Shown: positions 38,117-48,000 of the stretch, in pieces
Numbering within the stretch: the stretch's first letter is position 1
How the letters are laid out: each line of letters starts with the position of its first letter
From: Campylobacter concisus ATCC 51562
GTDB taxonomy: Bacteria > Campylobacterota > Campylobacteria > Campylobacterales > Campylobacteraceae
Length of the DNA stretch: 64,000 nucleotides
Direction of reading: 5' to 3'
Assembly: GCF_000466745.1 (NCBI RefSeq)
Contig: NZ_ANNI01000003.1
Coordinates: forward strand, 310,001-374,000
Notes under the pieces: generated by a model
The model's database searches: none
What the model saw: the letters and a program-made list of their open reading frames with translations, nothing else
What the model was told of the DNA's origin: nothing
Made by a program: the position numbers and the translations under genes

Positions 38117-39637
38117 CTACTTTAAAAGCCCTTTAGCAAAATTTATTGCTTCTTCGCTTATATGTTCGCCACTTATCATACGCGCAAGCTCGTTTACACG
38201 CTCCTCTTTATCGAGCTCTCTTACGACCGAGTTTTCTCCGTGACGTTCTACCAAAAAGTGAGAATTTGCCTTTGAGCTAAGCTGTGGCTGATGTGAAATG
38301 GCAAAAATTTGATAAAAATTTGCAAGCTTAAGCAAGACATTTGCGATGCTCATCGCCTCTTTTCCGCTTAAATTTGCATCTATTTCATCTAAAATGATGA
38401 CATCACCGCCAGTTTTTGTGATCTCACTAGAGGCAGCTATGAAGGCCAGTCTTAGACGGTTTAGCTCGCCTGAACTTAAATTTTTAAGCGAAGTCTCATT
38501 TAAATTTAAACAAATTTCATCAACGCCCAAAATATCAAGCTTTTTAGCCTCGATCCTCAGTGTGATATCTGGCATATAAAGCTCTTTTAAGTATAAATTT
38601 ATCATAGCCTCAAGCTCTTTTAAATTTACGCCCCTGACTCTGCTTAGAATTCCAGCTAGCTCATTTGCCTTTTTGCTTAAAATTTCAAATTTCTTCTCTA
38701 GCTCACTCTTTTCAAAGCTTAAATTTTCATATCTGGCAAGCTCTTTTTCCTTTTTATCAAGCGCTTCTAACGCTTCTTCTTCACTGCCATATCGCCTAAT
38801 GATGGCATTAAGAGCTTCTATTCTATCAAGCACACTCTCCACGTCGATATCGTCAAGCTCCTCCATATTTAAGCTATCTCTTGCGACTCTTAGCTCGTTC
38901 ATCGCATCTTCAAAAAAGCCATTGTCAAGGTCGCTGATACTTAGCGCCTCATTTACGCTATGCTCTAGCTCAAATATCCGCTCAGCTCTAGCCCACGCCT
39001 CATTTATCTTATCCTTTTTACTAAGCCTTTTTTTAGTCTCCATAAGCTCTTCAAACTCGCCTTTTTTAGGCCCCACGCTTCTTATCTTCTCGATCTCAAA
39101 GCTAGCAAGCTCCTTTAGCTCCTCGACCTTTTTCTCTTCCTCTTTTATAGTGGCTAGCTCTTTTGAAATTTTAGAAAATTCTAAAAACGCCTCTTCAAAT
39201 TCTTGTTTTATCTCTTTAAAATTCTCATTTTTTGAAATTTCCAGCCTATCAAGCAAATTTAGGAATTTCTCATTTTCAAACTCGTTTGCCTCTTTTGCCG
39301 AGAGATATTTGATGTGCTCACGCGCCACTTGAGCTAAATTTTTCTTTGAAATGGCTTGCTGATTTATAAAATACCTCGTGCTCTTATCTTTTAAAAGCTT
39401 GAAAATATTGACCTCTTCGTTTTCTATGCCAAACTCATCAAGCTCAAATTTATGCTCCACGTCAGCTTCTATCAGCCTTGCCTCGCTATCTTTTAGCCCA
39501 AAAACAGCCATGATAGCACTCATCAGTACCGACTTGCCAGCGCCGCTAATGCCCGTAAATACACTAAGACCCTCTTTGAAATTTAGCTCGATATTTTTAA
39601 AATTTAGATAATCCTTAATCAAAATTCGATCAATCAT
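38117..39637 (-). CDS. recN: DNA repair protein RecN
   Basis: A 506-residue SMC-like ATPase acting in double-strand break repair. The Walker A '[16 protein letters not shown]' is near residue 30, a long coiled coil spans about 140-340, the ABC signature is '[14 protein letters not shown]' near residue 388, and the Walker B is '[16 protein letters not shown]' near residue 415. Epsilonproteobacterial RecN is shorter than the ~550-residue enterobacterial form. It overlaps nadK by 8 bp and probably depends on the nadK promoter. Confidence 0.95.
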   Translation of the reverse strand: MIDRILIKDYLNFKNIELNFKEGLSVFTGISGAGKSVLMSAIMAVFGLKDSEARLIEADVEHKFELDEFGIENEEVNIFKLLKDKSTRYFINQQAISKKNLAQVAREHIKYLSAKEANEFENEKFLNLLDRLEISKNENFKEIKQEFEEAFLEFSKISKELATIKEEEKKVEELKELASFEIEKIRSVGPKKGEFEELMETKKRLSKKDKINEAWARAERIFELEHSVNEALSISDLDNGFFEDAMNELRVARDSLNMEELDDIDVESVLDRIEALNAIIRRYGSEEEALEALDKKEKELARYENLSFEKSELEKKFEILSKKANELAGILSRVRGVNLKELEAMINLYLKELYMPDITLRIEAKKLDILGVDEICLNLNETSLKNLSSGELNRLRLAFIAASSEITKTGGDVIILDEIDANLSGKEAMSIANVLLKLANFYQIFAISHQPQLSSKANSHFLVERHGENSVVRELDKEERVNELARMISGEHISEEAINFAKGLLK

Positions 39638-40505
39638 TATAACCCCAGTGAAGTTTCTCTTTTAAAATTTGAAAATAATCCCTACCAATATGGCGTATCA
39701 GCCTAGCTTTTTTGTTGCTAAGGCTCACGCTGACAGCTGAAATTTTACTCATATCAAACCTATCTTGACCATCAAGTACCAAAATCGCATCGCTATTTGT
39801 TCTAAATTTAACCGTATGATTTTTCGTAAGCACGACTGGACGCTGTGTAAGTGAGTGCGAGCAGATAGGAGTTACTGTAAAAACTTCGCTTAATGGATAG
39901 ATAATAGGGCCATTTGCGCTCATGTTATATGCCGTGGTTCCAGCAGGTGTCGCTACTATAACGCCGTCACCAAAATATGAATTAAAATATTTTTCATTTA
40001 AAAGTGCCTCGATATGTGTCATCGAACCGCCATTTTTACTAACGATGACTGCATCGTTAAATGCTATCTTTTGCTCGGTTTTGCCATCATTTTTGTGAAG
40101 CGCGACGTCAAGCATAAAAGGCATTTCAACCTCAAATTTACCATCAAAAAAGTCTTTAAAAAATTTCTCACTCTCATTAATCATTATGTCGGTTAGAAAT
40201 CCGAGTCTACCAGCGTGTATACCAAGTATAAGTGGCGAGATGTGAGCTAGCTTTCTACAAGTTGAAATGATCGTGCCATCTCCGCCAAGAGTGATCAAAA
40301 ATTCGCACTCTTTGGCTAATTTTATAAGCTCAAAACCATTTTTTTCTATGCGCTTAGCACAATTTTTTTCAAGCAAAATTTCTGCGTTATACTTTTTTAA
40401 AATTTTTTCTAATTTTTCTAAATCTTGCCTAAATAATGGATAATCTTTAGCAATAAGTCCTACTTTTTTTGTGCAAAAAGTATTAAATTTTTGTTCATTT
40501 TTCAT
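39630..40505 (-). CDS. nadK: NAD kinase
   Basis: A 291-residue enzyme phosphorylating NAD to NADP. It has '[20 protein letters not shown]' (GGDGT, near residue 70), '[14 protein letters not shown]' near residue 95 and '[22 protein letters not shown]' (about 180-200). The start is ATG 40505 ([10 protein letters not shown]); the longer open frame crosses the promoter region shared with aspS and has no conserved features. It is divergent from aspS. Confidence 0.95.
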   Translation of the reverse strand: MKNEQKFNTFCTKKVGLIAKDYPLFRQDLEKLEKILKKYNAEILLEKNCAKRIEKNGFELIKLAKECEFLITLGGDGTIISTCRKLAHISPLILGIHAGRLGFLTDIMINESEKFFKDFFDGKFEVEMPFMLDVALHKNDGKTEQKIAFNDAVIVSKNGGSMTHIEALLNEKYFNSYFGDGVIVATPAGTTAYNMSANGPIIYPLSEVFTVTPICSHSLTQRPVVLTKNHTVKFRTNSDAILVLDGQDRFDMSKISAVSVSLSNKKARLIRHIGRDYFQILKEKLHWGYND

Positions 40506-40561
40506 GTAAATGATTGTAACATATTTTATTTTAACAAAGCTTTTCAAAAGAAAAAAGCGAT

Positions 40562-40567
40562 TATAAT
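40562..40567 (+). promoter_or_regulatory. Probable -10 box for aspS
   Basis: TATAAT, 30 bp upstream of the aspS ATG in the nadK-aspS divergent spacer. Confidence 0.5.
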
Positions 40568-40597
40568 TGCCTAAAAAACATTGCAAAGGAGCATTTT

Positions 40598-42355
40598 ATG
40601 CGAAGTCATTATTGCACCGATCTTAGCAAAGCTGACATCGGCAAAGAAGTAATACTTTGTGGCTGGGCAAACACATATAGAGACCATGGCGGTGTTGTTT
40701 TCATCGACTTAAGAGACGTTAGCGGGCTTATACAGTTAGTTTGCGATCCGGCTGATAGCAAAGAAGCACATGACGTGGCTGCAAAAGTAAGAGATGAATA
40801 TGTCTTAAAAGCAAAAGGAAAAGTAAGAGCTAGAGGTGAAGGACTGACCAATCCAAAGCTAAAAACTGGCGAGATAGAAGTGATAGTAAGCGAGCTCATC
40901 ATCGAAAATCCAAGCGAGCCACTACCATTTATGATAGGTGATGAGAGCGTAAATGAGGACATTAGGCTAAAATACCGCTTTTTAGACCTTAGAAGTGAAC
41001 GCTTACAAAATATATTTAAAATGCGTTCTCGTGCGGCGATTGCGGCTAGAAATAGCCTAGATAAAATGGGCTTTATCGAGTTTGAAACTCCGGTTTTAAC
41101 ACGCGCAACTCCAGAAGGAGCGAGAGACTACCTAGTGCCAAGCCGTGTATATCCGGGTCAATTTTATGCGCTCCCACAAAGCCCACAGCTATTTAAGCAG
41201 CTTTTGATGTGTTCTGGCTTTGATAAATATTTCCAAATCGCAAAATGCTTCCGCGACGAAGATCTAAGGGCTGATCGCCAACCAGAATTTACTCAAATAG
41301 ATATCGAAATGAGCTTTGTCGAACAAGAAGATATCATAAATATGGCTGAGACGATGCTAAAAGATATATTTAAAGCCTGCGGATACGATATCAAAACACC
41401 ATTTAGACGCATGAGCTACAAAGAGGCGACTGAGACTTATGGTTCAGATAAGCCTGATCTTAGATACGATCTAAAAATGATCGATGTGATCGATATTTTC
41501 GAGCGCTCAAGCAATGAAATTTTTAGCTCTATCGCAAAAGATAAGAAGAAAAACCGCATCAAAGCGCTAAAAGTGCCAAATGGCGACAACATCTTTAGTA
41601 AGCGCGAGATGAATAGATTTGAGGAGTTTGTACGTAAATTTGGTGCACAAGGTCTTGGCTACTTCCAAATGAAAGAAGACGGGCTAAAAGGCCCACTTTG
41701 TAAATTTTTCGAGCAAAGCGATCTTGACGAGATCGTCTCAAGATGTGAGCTAAAAGTTGGTGACGTTGTATTCTTTGGTGCTGGCAAGAAAAAAGTCGTA
41801 CTTGATTATATGGGAAGATTTAGAATTTTCCTAGCCGAGCAAATGAATATCATCGATCAAGATAAACTTGAGTTTTTATGGGTGCTTGACTTCCCAATGT
41901 TTGAGCAAAATGATGATGGCAGCTACTCTGCTATGCACCATCCATTTACAATGCCAAAAAATATAGACGAGCCTGATCTTGAGGACATCCTTTCTATCGC
42001 CCACGACGTCGTGCTAAACGGCTTTGAGCTTGGTGGCGGAAGTATAAGAATTCACAAAAACGATATCCAACAAAAGGTCTTTAAACTTCTTGGCATAGAC
42101 GAAGAAGAGCAACGTGAGAAATTTGGCTTCTTGCTTGATGCCTTGACATTTGGTGCGCCTCCACATGGTGGTATCGCGATCGGCTTTGACAGGCTAAATA
42201 TGCTCGTAAATAAAGCAAGCTCGATCCGTGACGTCATAGCCTTCCCTAAAACACAGCGCGCTCAGTGCCCACTAACAAAGGCACCAAGCCACGCCAGTAA
42301 CGAACAGCTTAGGGAGCTAGGACTAAGGATAAGAGAAAAAGAGCAAAAGGCTTAA
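40598..42355 (+). CDS. aspS: Aspartyl-tRNA synthetase (probably non-discriminating)
   Basis: A 585-residue class II synthetase of bacterial type: N-terminal anticodon-binding OB fold (about 1-110, '[24 protein letters not shown]'), motif 2 in '[26 protein letters not shown]' (about 205-230), a GAD insertion domain (about 300-415) and motif 3 '[13 protein letters not shown]' near residue 530. In epsilonproteobacteria AspRS normally also charges tRNA-Asn, which GatCAB then amidates; the tRNA-Asn at 55.4 kb is the expected second substrate. That assignment is by group, not by a residue I can prove here. Confidence 0.96.
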   Translation: MRSHYCTDLSKADIGKEVILCGWANTYRDHGGVVFIDLRDVSGLIQLVCDPADSKEAHDVAAKVRDEYVLKAKGKVRARGEGLTNPKLKTGEIEVIVSELIIENPSEPLPFMIGDESVNEDIRLKYRFLDLRSERLQNIFKMRSRAAIAARNSLDKMGFIEFETPVLTRATPEGARDYLVPSRVYPGQFYALPQSPQLFKQLLMCSGFDKYFQIAKCFRDEDLRADRQPEFTQIDIEMSFVEQEDIINMAETMLKDIFKACGYDIKTPFRRMSYKEATETYGSDKPDLRYDLKMIDVIDIFERSSNEIFSSIAKDKKKNRIKALKVPNGDNIFSKREMNRFEEFVRKFGAQGLGYFQMKEDGLKGPLCKFFEQSDLDEIVSRCELKVGDVVFFGAGKKKVVLDYMGRFRIFLAEQMNIIDQDKLEFLWVLDFPMFEQNDDGSYSAMHHPFTMPKNIDEPDLEDILSIAHDVVLNGFELGGGSIRIHKNDIQQKVFKLLGIDEEEQREKFGFLLDALTFGAPPHGGIAIGFDRLNMLVNKASSIRDVIAFPKTQRAQCPLTKAPSHASNEQLRELGLRIREKEQKA

Positions 42356-42543
42356 AATTTTTTGCAATAAATTTAGGCTTTTAGATGTCTAAATTTGAGT
42401 TATTTTATTTAAAGATTAAATTTTTGAGACAAATTTAGATGTTGTGCAGAAAATTTCATCCCAAAGCTAGACATGTAGTCTGATGTAGGGTAAAATTTTC
42501 AAACTCATTCAAAGGCACTCAAAAAATATAAAAAAGGGAAAGA

Positions 42544-43113
42544 ATGAAAAATTTATTTTTAATCATCGGCGCTCCAGGCTCCGGCAAAACAACAGACGCA
42601 TCAATCATCGCACAGCAAGATGAGAAATTTGCACACTTTTCAACTGGCGATCTTTTAAGAGCTGAAGTTGCAAGTGGTAGCGAGCTTGGCAAATTAATAG
42701 ACGGCTTTATTTCAAAAGGAAATTTAGTCCCACTTGATGTCGTCGTAAATGCGATCGTATCAGCCATCAAAAGCTCAAATAAATCAAACATCATAATCGA
42801 CGGCTACCCAAGAAGTGTTGAGCAAATGACTGAGCTTGACAAGGTCTTAAGCGAGCAAGATGAAATTTCTCTAAAAGGCGTCATCGAAGTAGACGTTAGC
42901 GAAGATGTGGCAAGAGCTAGAGTGCTTGGCCGTGCAAGAGGCGCTGACGATAATAACGAAGTCTTTAACAACCGCATGAAAGTCTATCTTGATCCGATAG
43001 TGCCTATCCGTGAATTTTACAGCGAAAAAGAGCTACTTCACGTAGTAAACGGCGAGCGTGGCATAGACGAGATCGTAGCTGATATCAAAAATTTACTAGC
43101 TAAACTTTTATAA
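42544..43113 (+). CDS. adk: Adenylate kinase
   Basis: A 189-residue short-type adenylate kinase (no LID zinc domain). It has '[19 protein letters not shown]' at the N-terminus, the AMP site '[18 protein letters not shown]' (about 34-51), '[17 protein letters not shown]' (about 80-96) and a short LID '[18 protein letters not shown]' near 130. A GGAA-type ribosome site lies just before the ATG. The 188-bp gap before it holds no gene. Confidence 0.96.
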   Translation: MKNLFLIIGAPGSGKTTDASIIAQQDEKFAHFSTGDLLRAEVASGSELGKLIDGFISKGNLVPLDVVVNAIVSAIKSSNKSNIIIDGYPRSVEQMTELDKVLSEQDEISLKGVIEVDVSEDVARARVLGRARGADDNNEVFNNRMKVYLDPIVPIREFYSEKELLHVVNGERGIDEIVADIKNLLAKLL

Positions 43114-43120
43114 ACTCACA

Positions 43121-43146
43121 GACCTTGCATCAAAATGTGCAAGGTC
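43121..43146 (+). terminator. Hairpin after adk
   Basis: GACCTTGCA - TCAAAATG - TGCAAGGTC, a perfect 9-bp stem 7 bp past the adk stop. No T-run follows, so it may be a partial terminator or a 3'-end stabiliser. Confidence 0.45.
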
Positions 43147-43250
43147 CCAAAGAAATATCATTCAAATATACTTATTTTTAATTTTATTTTAAATGTAACT
43201 TCCCTACAATTCTAAATTTATTTTTAACAGACCTAAACAAAGATGAAATT

Positions 43251-43715
43251 ATGCATAAATTTAAATTTATAATACTACTTGTGATCATGGCCATTTTTAC
43301 TTTTACAGGATGTGCTAAAAAGTATATAGAGATGGTTGAAAAGGATACCACATATAAGTACAGCAGCGCTAAAGCGGTTTGTGGCGAAACTGAACTTGAT
43401 AAAAAGCTAGAAGGACACATAAATACATTTTTAAAAAAGAAAAACCAATACGGTGACGATCTAATCATAAAATGCGATATACAAAGAACAAAAAATGGAG
43501 TTAGGATCCTTAGACACTTAACCCTAGGCATAGGTGGTGCTGGCAAATCCGAGACATTCGCAGTCATAAATTTAGTCGATCAAAGTGGCAAAGAGGTGGC
43601 CAAATTTAACGTTACTGTCGAGATTAGATATGGCTTTCTTGGTGGTAGCGCAGATAGAGCGCTACCGATTACCGCTAAAAACATCTATAAAATTGTTACA
43701 AAAGATTTTATGTAA
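43251..43715 (+). CDS. Small lipoprotein, possibly DUF4410-like
   Basis: A 154-residue exported lipoprotein: signal 'ILLVIMAIFTFTGCAKK' with lipobox FTGC, mature Cys21. The body has 'GIGGAGKSETFAVINLVDQSGKEVAKFNVT' and a glycine-rich end 'RYGFLGGSADRALPITAKNI', a pattern reminiscent of DUF4410 proteins that combine 'D..GK.L..' strands with a glycine turn. The GAGKS string is not a P-loop in a plausible context, since it lies in an exported protein. Single gene with its own A/T-rich upstream region. Function unknown. Confidence 0.72.
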   Translation: MHKFKFIILLVIMAIFTFTGCAKKYIEMVEKDTTYKYSSAKAVCGETELDKKLEGHINTFLKKKNQYGDDLIIKCDIQRTKNGVRILRHLTLGIGGAGKSETFAVINLVDQSGKEVAKFNVTVEIRYGFLGGSADRALPITAKNIYKIVTKDFM

Positions 43716-43786
43716 AAACTTACCTTTTATTAATATCATAAATGTACTATCCTTTAAAATTTCACAACCGATTTTAAAGGATAAAA

Positions 43787-44122
43787 ATGAAAAAGATCAT
43801 AACCGCTGCAATATCTGCTAGCATCGCAATGGCTGGAGGCTTCATATCAAAGCACTCAAGCGAAACAATAAGCGTAAAAGATGCCTTAAAACTAAACGAC
43901 GACACCAAAGTTGTGCTAGAAGGTAAGATAAAATCACATATAAAATCAGACAAATATGAATTTATCGATAAAAATGGTGATGTTATTGTTGTTGAAATCG
44001 ACAATAACAAATGGGGCAACATAACAGTCAATGAAGATACACCTTTACGAATAAGAGGTGAGATAGATAAAGACTTTACAAAAACAGAGATCGACGTAGA
44101 TAGCGTAGAGGTTATAAAGTAG
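43787..44122 (+). CDS. YgiW/YdeI-type periplasmic OB-fold protein (BOF)
   Basis: A 111-residue periplasmic protein: signal peptide (about 1-17, 'ITAAISASIAMAGG') and one bacterial OB fold: 'LKLNDDTKVVLEGKIKSHIKSDKYEFIDKNGDVIVVEIDNNKWG' through 'LRIRGEIDKDFTKTEIDVDSVEVI'. This matches the BOF family (YgiW, YdeI, VisP), linked to stress tolerance and cationic peptide resistance. It lies between the lipoprotein gene and ppa, each with separate spacing. Confidence 0.85.
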   Translation: MKKIITAAISASIAMAGGFISKHSSETISVKDALKLNDDTKVVLEGKIKSHIKSDKYEFIDKNGDVIVVEIDNNKWGNITVNEDTPLRIRGEIDKDFTKTEIDVDSVEVIK

Positions 44123-44191
44123 TTAAATTTACGAGTATTTAATGCAAAAAATACTAAAATCACGAAAATTTCTAACACAAAGGACGAATAT

Positions 44192-44710
44192 ATGGACGTT
44201 TCAAAGATCAAATTTGGCTCAAACCCAGACAAAATCAATGCCGTAATCGAAATACCTTATGGCTCAAATATAAAATACGAGATCGATAAAGATAGCGGCG
44301 CAGTCGTTGTTGATCGCGTGCTTTACTCAGCGATGTTCTACCCAGCAAACTACGGCTTTGTGCCAAACACACTTGCAGCCGATGGCGATCCAGCTGATAT
44401 TTTGGTGCTAAACGAGTATCCACTCCAAGCTGGTAGCGTAATCCCTTGCCGCTTAATAGGTGTTTTGGTGATGGAAGATGAAGCAGGCATGGACGAGAAG
44501 CTTTTGGCTGTTCCAGTTACAAAGATCGATCCAAGATATGAAGCGATAAAAAGCTACGAAGACTTACCAGTTGCAACGCTAAATAAAATTAAAAATTTCT
44601 TTGAAACTTATAAAATTCTTGAGCCAAATAAATGGGTAAAGGTAAAAGAATTTAAAGACGCAAACGCTGCAAAAGAGATTTTAGATGCTGCGATAAAAAA
44701 TTATAAATAA
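44192..44710 (+). CDS. ppa: Inorganic pyrophosphatase
   Basis: A 172-residue soluble class I pyrophosphatase that drives biosynthesis by hydrolysing PPi. It has 'VIEIPYGSNIKYEIDKDSG' (about 20-38), the metal-binding 'DGDPADILVLNEYPLQAGS' (about 67-85) and 'DEAGMDEKLLAVPVTKIDPRY' (about 100-120). Normal length. It is preceded by AAAGGA and followed by a strong terminator. Confidence 0.97.
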   Translation: MDVSKIKFGSNPDKINAVIEIPYGSNIKYEIDKDSGAVVVDRVLYSAMFYPANYGFVPNTLAADGDPADILVLNEYPLQAGSVIPCRLIGVLVMEDEAGMDEKLLAVPVTKIDPRYEAIKSYEDLPVATLNKIKNFFETYKILEPNKWVKVKEFKDANAAKEILDAAIKNYK

Positions 44711-44715
44711 TTTAT

Positions 44716-44740
44716 AAGCCCTATTTTAGGGCTTTTCTTT
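44716..44740 (+). terminator. Rho-independent terminator of ppa
   Basis: AAGCCCTA - TTT - TAGGGCTT, an 8-bp stem followed by TTCTTTTT, 6 bp past the ppa stop. Confidence 0.75.
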
Positions 44741-44807
44741 TTAAATTTGTTCGTTTTATACTCCACATAAAAAAGATCATTTTTATATTTAGATAAGCTT
44801 TTTCTTG

Positions 44808-44813
44808 TATAAT
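44808..44813 (+). promoter_or_regulatory. -10 box of the CAU tRNA
   Basis: TATAAT preceded directly by TG, 19 bp before the tRNA 5' end. Confidence 0.6.
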
Positions 44814-44832
44814 ACGATTTTCTTTCAACTGT

Positions 44833-44909
44833 GGGTTCATAGCTCAGTTGGTTAGAGCATCCGGCTCATAACCGGATGGTCCCAGGTTCGAGTCCTGGTG
44901 AACCCACCA
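44833..44909 (+). tRNA. tRNA with CAU anticodon (Met, or Ile2 after lysidine)
   Basis: A complete 77-nt cloverleaf with encoded CCA. The acceptor stem is GGGTTCA/TGAACCC, the D-loop contains AGTTGGTTAGA, the anticodon CAT is at 44867-44869 in the loop CTCATAA closed by a CCGG/CCGG stem, and the T-loop is GGTTCGAGTCC. The acceptor starts with a G:C pair and the anticodon stem lacks the three G:C pairs of an initiator, so it is not tRNA-fMet. The GGCTCATAACC anticodon arm and GGTCCCAGG variable/T region look more like bacterial tRNA-Ile2 (CAU changed to lysidine-AU by TilS) than elongator tRNA-Met. The amino acid is therefore uncertain. Confidence 0.93.
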
Positions 44910-44980
44910 CTTTTTATTTTATTTATAATCTTTAATCTTCTAAAATCTAAACTTTGAGACTATTTTGCTTTTGATTTAAG

Positions 44981-45010
44981 AATCAAAGTGAAATTTTATT
45001 CACCTTGATC
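44981..45010 (-). terminator. Probable terminator of the autotransporter gene
   Basis: On the minus strand, TCAA-g-GTGAA pairs with TTCAC-t-TTGA around a 6-base loop, about 10 bp past the autotransporter stop. It is followed by only a short T-rich stretch. Confidence 0.42.
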
Positions 45011-45017
45011 TAATATC

Positions 45018-48000
45018 TTAAAATTTATATTCTAGTTTCACACCGCCGCTTACGCCGTAGCTTTTGTCGTTATCTAACATTCCGCTAAGTTGATAAGAAA
45101 GCGCGAAATTTTCGCTAATTTTAGTATCCGCGACCAAATTTAGCTTATAGGCCGGTTTGTTATTGTCGAGCTTGTAGTCGACGTATTCGTTTGAGTTATT
45201 TAGCGAAACGTAAGATTTGTCGTCAGAGTTATAGACATTTTGTTTTACTAAAAATTGTGCCGCAAATGCATTTTTATCGCTATTTAACACATACTCGACG
45301 CCGACTCCTAAAGCTACGTTAAAGTCATTTATGTCTTTTTGATCGTATCTATCGTTCTTAAAGCCCTTTACGCCGTTTACGACAAATTCTAGCGCAAGTA
45401 CGGGCTTGATAGCCTGAGCATATTCGCCGTTTGATCCGAGCGAAATTTTATATTTATAGTAGTTGCTCGAAAGGATACCCGTGCTTCTTACGCTGGCCTT
45501 TTGCAAATCGTTTAAGCTGCGCTTAGAATTTACGAAAGCTAAATTTAGATTGCTCTGTATCTCGTGAGCGTCTCGCTCAAAAAGTCCATACGCTCCAAAA
45601 CTGTAAATTTTAGCATCGTCGGTTACGGTATTTGAGCTAAATTTGGACTTACTCATGCCCGCATTCACGCCTAAAATAAACTCGTCATAGCTCCTGTCGT
45701 AGCCTATATACGTGCCGTAAAATTTTAGATCACCGCCGCTATCCTTATCTTTAAAATACGCTCCGTTTACGTTCACCCAGAAATTATTTCTTTGTCTGCT
45801 AGCCTCGGCCGCTTCGTAGGCTATTGCGGCGGTCGGCTTAAAATCGCTCTCAAGTCCCGCTAGCCTAAACTGCGAAATATCGGCCTTTGCTCTTAACTGA
45901 GTAATTTGAGATAATCTTGAATTTATTAACTCATTGCCGTTTTGTAAGGCTTTGACGCTAACTTTTAAAGACGAAGCCGAAATTTCTTTCATATCGGATT
46001 CCGCCTTTAACGCCATTTGTCTTAAAGTCTCGGTGTCGCCGCTTTGGAGGGCGCTTTCATATTCCGGTCTATTTTTAAACATATTTAAAATTTTATTTTG
46101 GCGTTCGCTAAATCCGGTCAACCTTAGCTCCTGCTCAGATCCCGGCGTCGCAGACGGATTCTCGGCTTTTTTATCGCTTAATCTCATCGTAATTTTGCCG
46201 TCTTTTATGGCATAAGTCGTAAAAAGACCGTTGATTTTTTGTTCGGTATTAAATATCGCGCCTTTGTTTACGATACTTTCTGCGCTTACGAGCGTATAGG
46301 TTTTTTCAGCAGTCATCTCGCCTCTCAAAGCCGCCGCAAAATCGATGTTAAATTTCATCCCCGCGCCAAGCGTCAAAACCTTTTTAAAATCCAAAATAGG
46401 CCCATTTGCATTACTAAAATTTTTAATATTTAAATTTTTCGCTACGGTCGTATCGGGCTCAAAGGTTAGTTTGTTTGCTCCGCTAACGTCTAGATTTTCT
46501 ATTTCTAATTTACCGCTTCCAGCCGCTATGCTGCGAGTAGGAGCCGTATTTTTGCCGTTTATTACGAGCTCTTTTAGCTTAGTCTTCGTGCCGCCGACTC
46601 TTAGCATGCTGTCGCTATCCATAACGATTCTATTTTTAAAGCTAACGTCTTTAACTAGCAAATTTCCTTTTTCTACGTTTTGGCGGTATTTTAAGCCGTC
46701 GTCGTAAGTATTTGAGCCGTCGAATTTATCGATATAGTGAGTTAATTCGCCGCTTAAATTTATAACGGAATTTTTCGCCTCTATATTGCTATTTACGTCT
46801 ATGTCCTTACCTATCGTAAGTTCTGAAGAGTTTATTTTTATGCCCTCTTTCGCATTAAATTTACGCTTCTCCCAATCAGGCTGCGATAGCGTAGAGGGGC
46901 GAGTTAAATCCATATACGAAGGCTTGCTTAAACCGGCGGCGGCTATTTTATCCTTTACCGCCTGCGTTAAGACGCTGGCATCTGCCGTAGCATGAGCGGT
47001 CGGATGTCCTTGAAGCGTAACCTTGGCGTTATTTAGACTCAAACTTCCGTCTATATCAAAATCGCCGTCAAATACGAGCTCTCGCCCTTGCCCATCGTGT
47101 TTTACGTCTATATTTTTATCTACGCTCGCATGAAATATCGTATCCTTACCGCTTTCGCCGTTTATTTTAAGCGTTGCTTTTTGAGTGGATAAATTCGTGA
47201 TTTTAGCGGCGTTTGAATTAGCCGAAACGTTACTAAAAATTTGATCGAATCCGTTTAAATCAAGCTTTCCTCCGCCGTTTCCAAAAAAAATTTTATCTTT
47301 TAGGCTATCGTCTACGCTAAGCCTTAATAGGCCTCTACCGCTCGTTAAATAAATTTTTTCAAAAGCGTTTACGGCTCTTAGATCCACTATACCGTCGCCT
47401 AATCTTAATGTTTTATTACCGCTAGAATTTACGATTAAACTTCCTTTGCCGACTTTATGTACGCTAGTATCGGCCGCTACGTTTAAGCTCAAACTTGCGC
47501 CGCCAGCTACGTCAAAGCCCGCAAGTCTAGTTATTTTATTGCTTCCGATACCGTTTAGAAGGGTAAAATTTCCGCTATTTACGACGATTCCGCCGTGGCC
47601 TAAGTCAAGGTTAGAATTTAGCGTAATGCTTGAACCGTTTGCGGCGTTAAATATATTATCTTTATTTCTTACGAGTTGGGCATTTGAGACGTTTAAACCG
47701 CTGACTAAATTTTCGTAATTTCTCCTATAGTCACTAAAATCTTTCATCGTTACGATTGAGGCGTAATTGCCATTATCGGCGACCGCCGATAAAACCCCTA
47801 CTAGAACCCATTTTTGCGCTACCGTATCGTATACGAAAAATCCAGAACCGCTATCGCCGGGCAAAAGCCTGTTCCTAAAACCCCTATCAGAGGTCATAAA
47901 CATATAAATGCCGGGCCTATTTATACTCGAGATATGCGTCTTATAATTAGCCGAATAATGCGTGCTTATTTCGTTTACGCTTCCGCCCAAAGCCTGATTA

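Noticed and set aside
38673-39332. 219-codon open frame on the plus strand
   Set aside because: It lies wholly opposite recN, its product is a Ser/Leu/Phe low-complexity chain, and recN has clear motifs.
43184-43567. 127-codon minus-strand frame
   Set aside because: Opposite the lipoprotein gene, whose signal peptide and lipobox make the plus-strand reading better.
43251-43715. P-loop ATPase because of GGAGKSETF
   Set aside because: The protein is a small exported lipoprotein without Walker B; the string is a chance match in a glycine turn.
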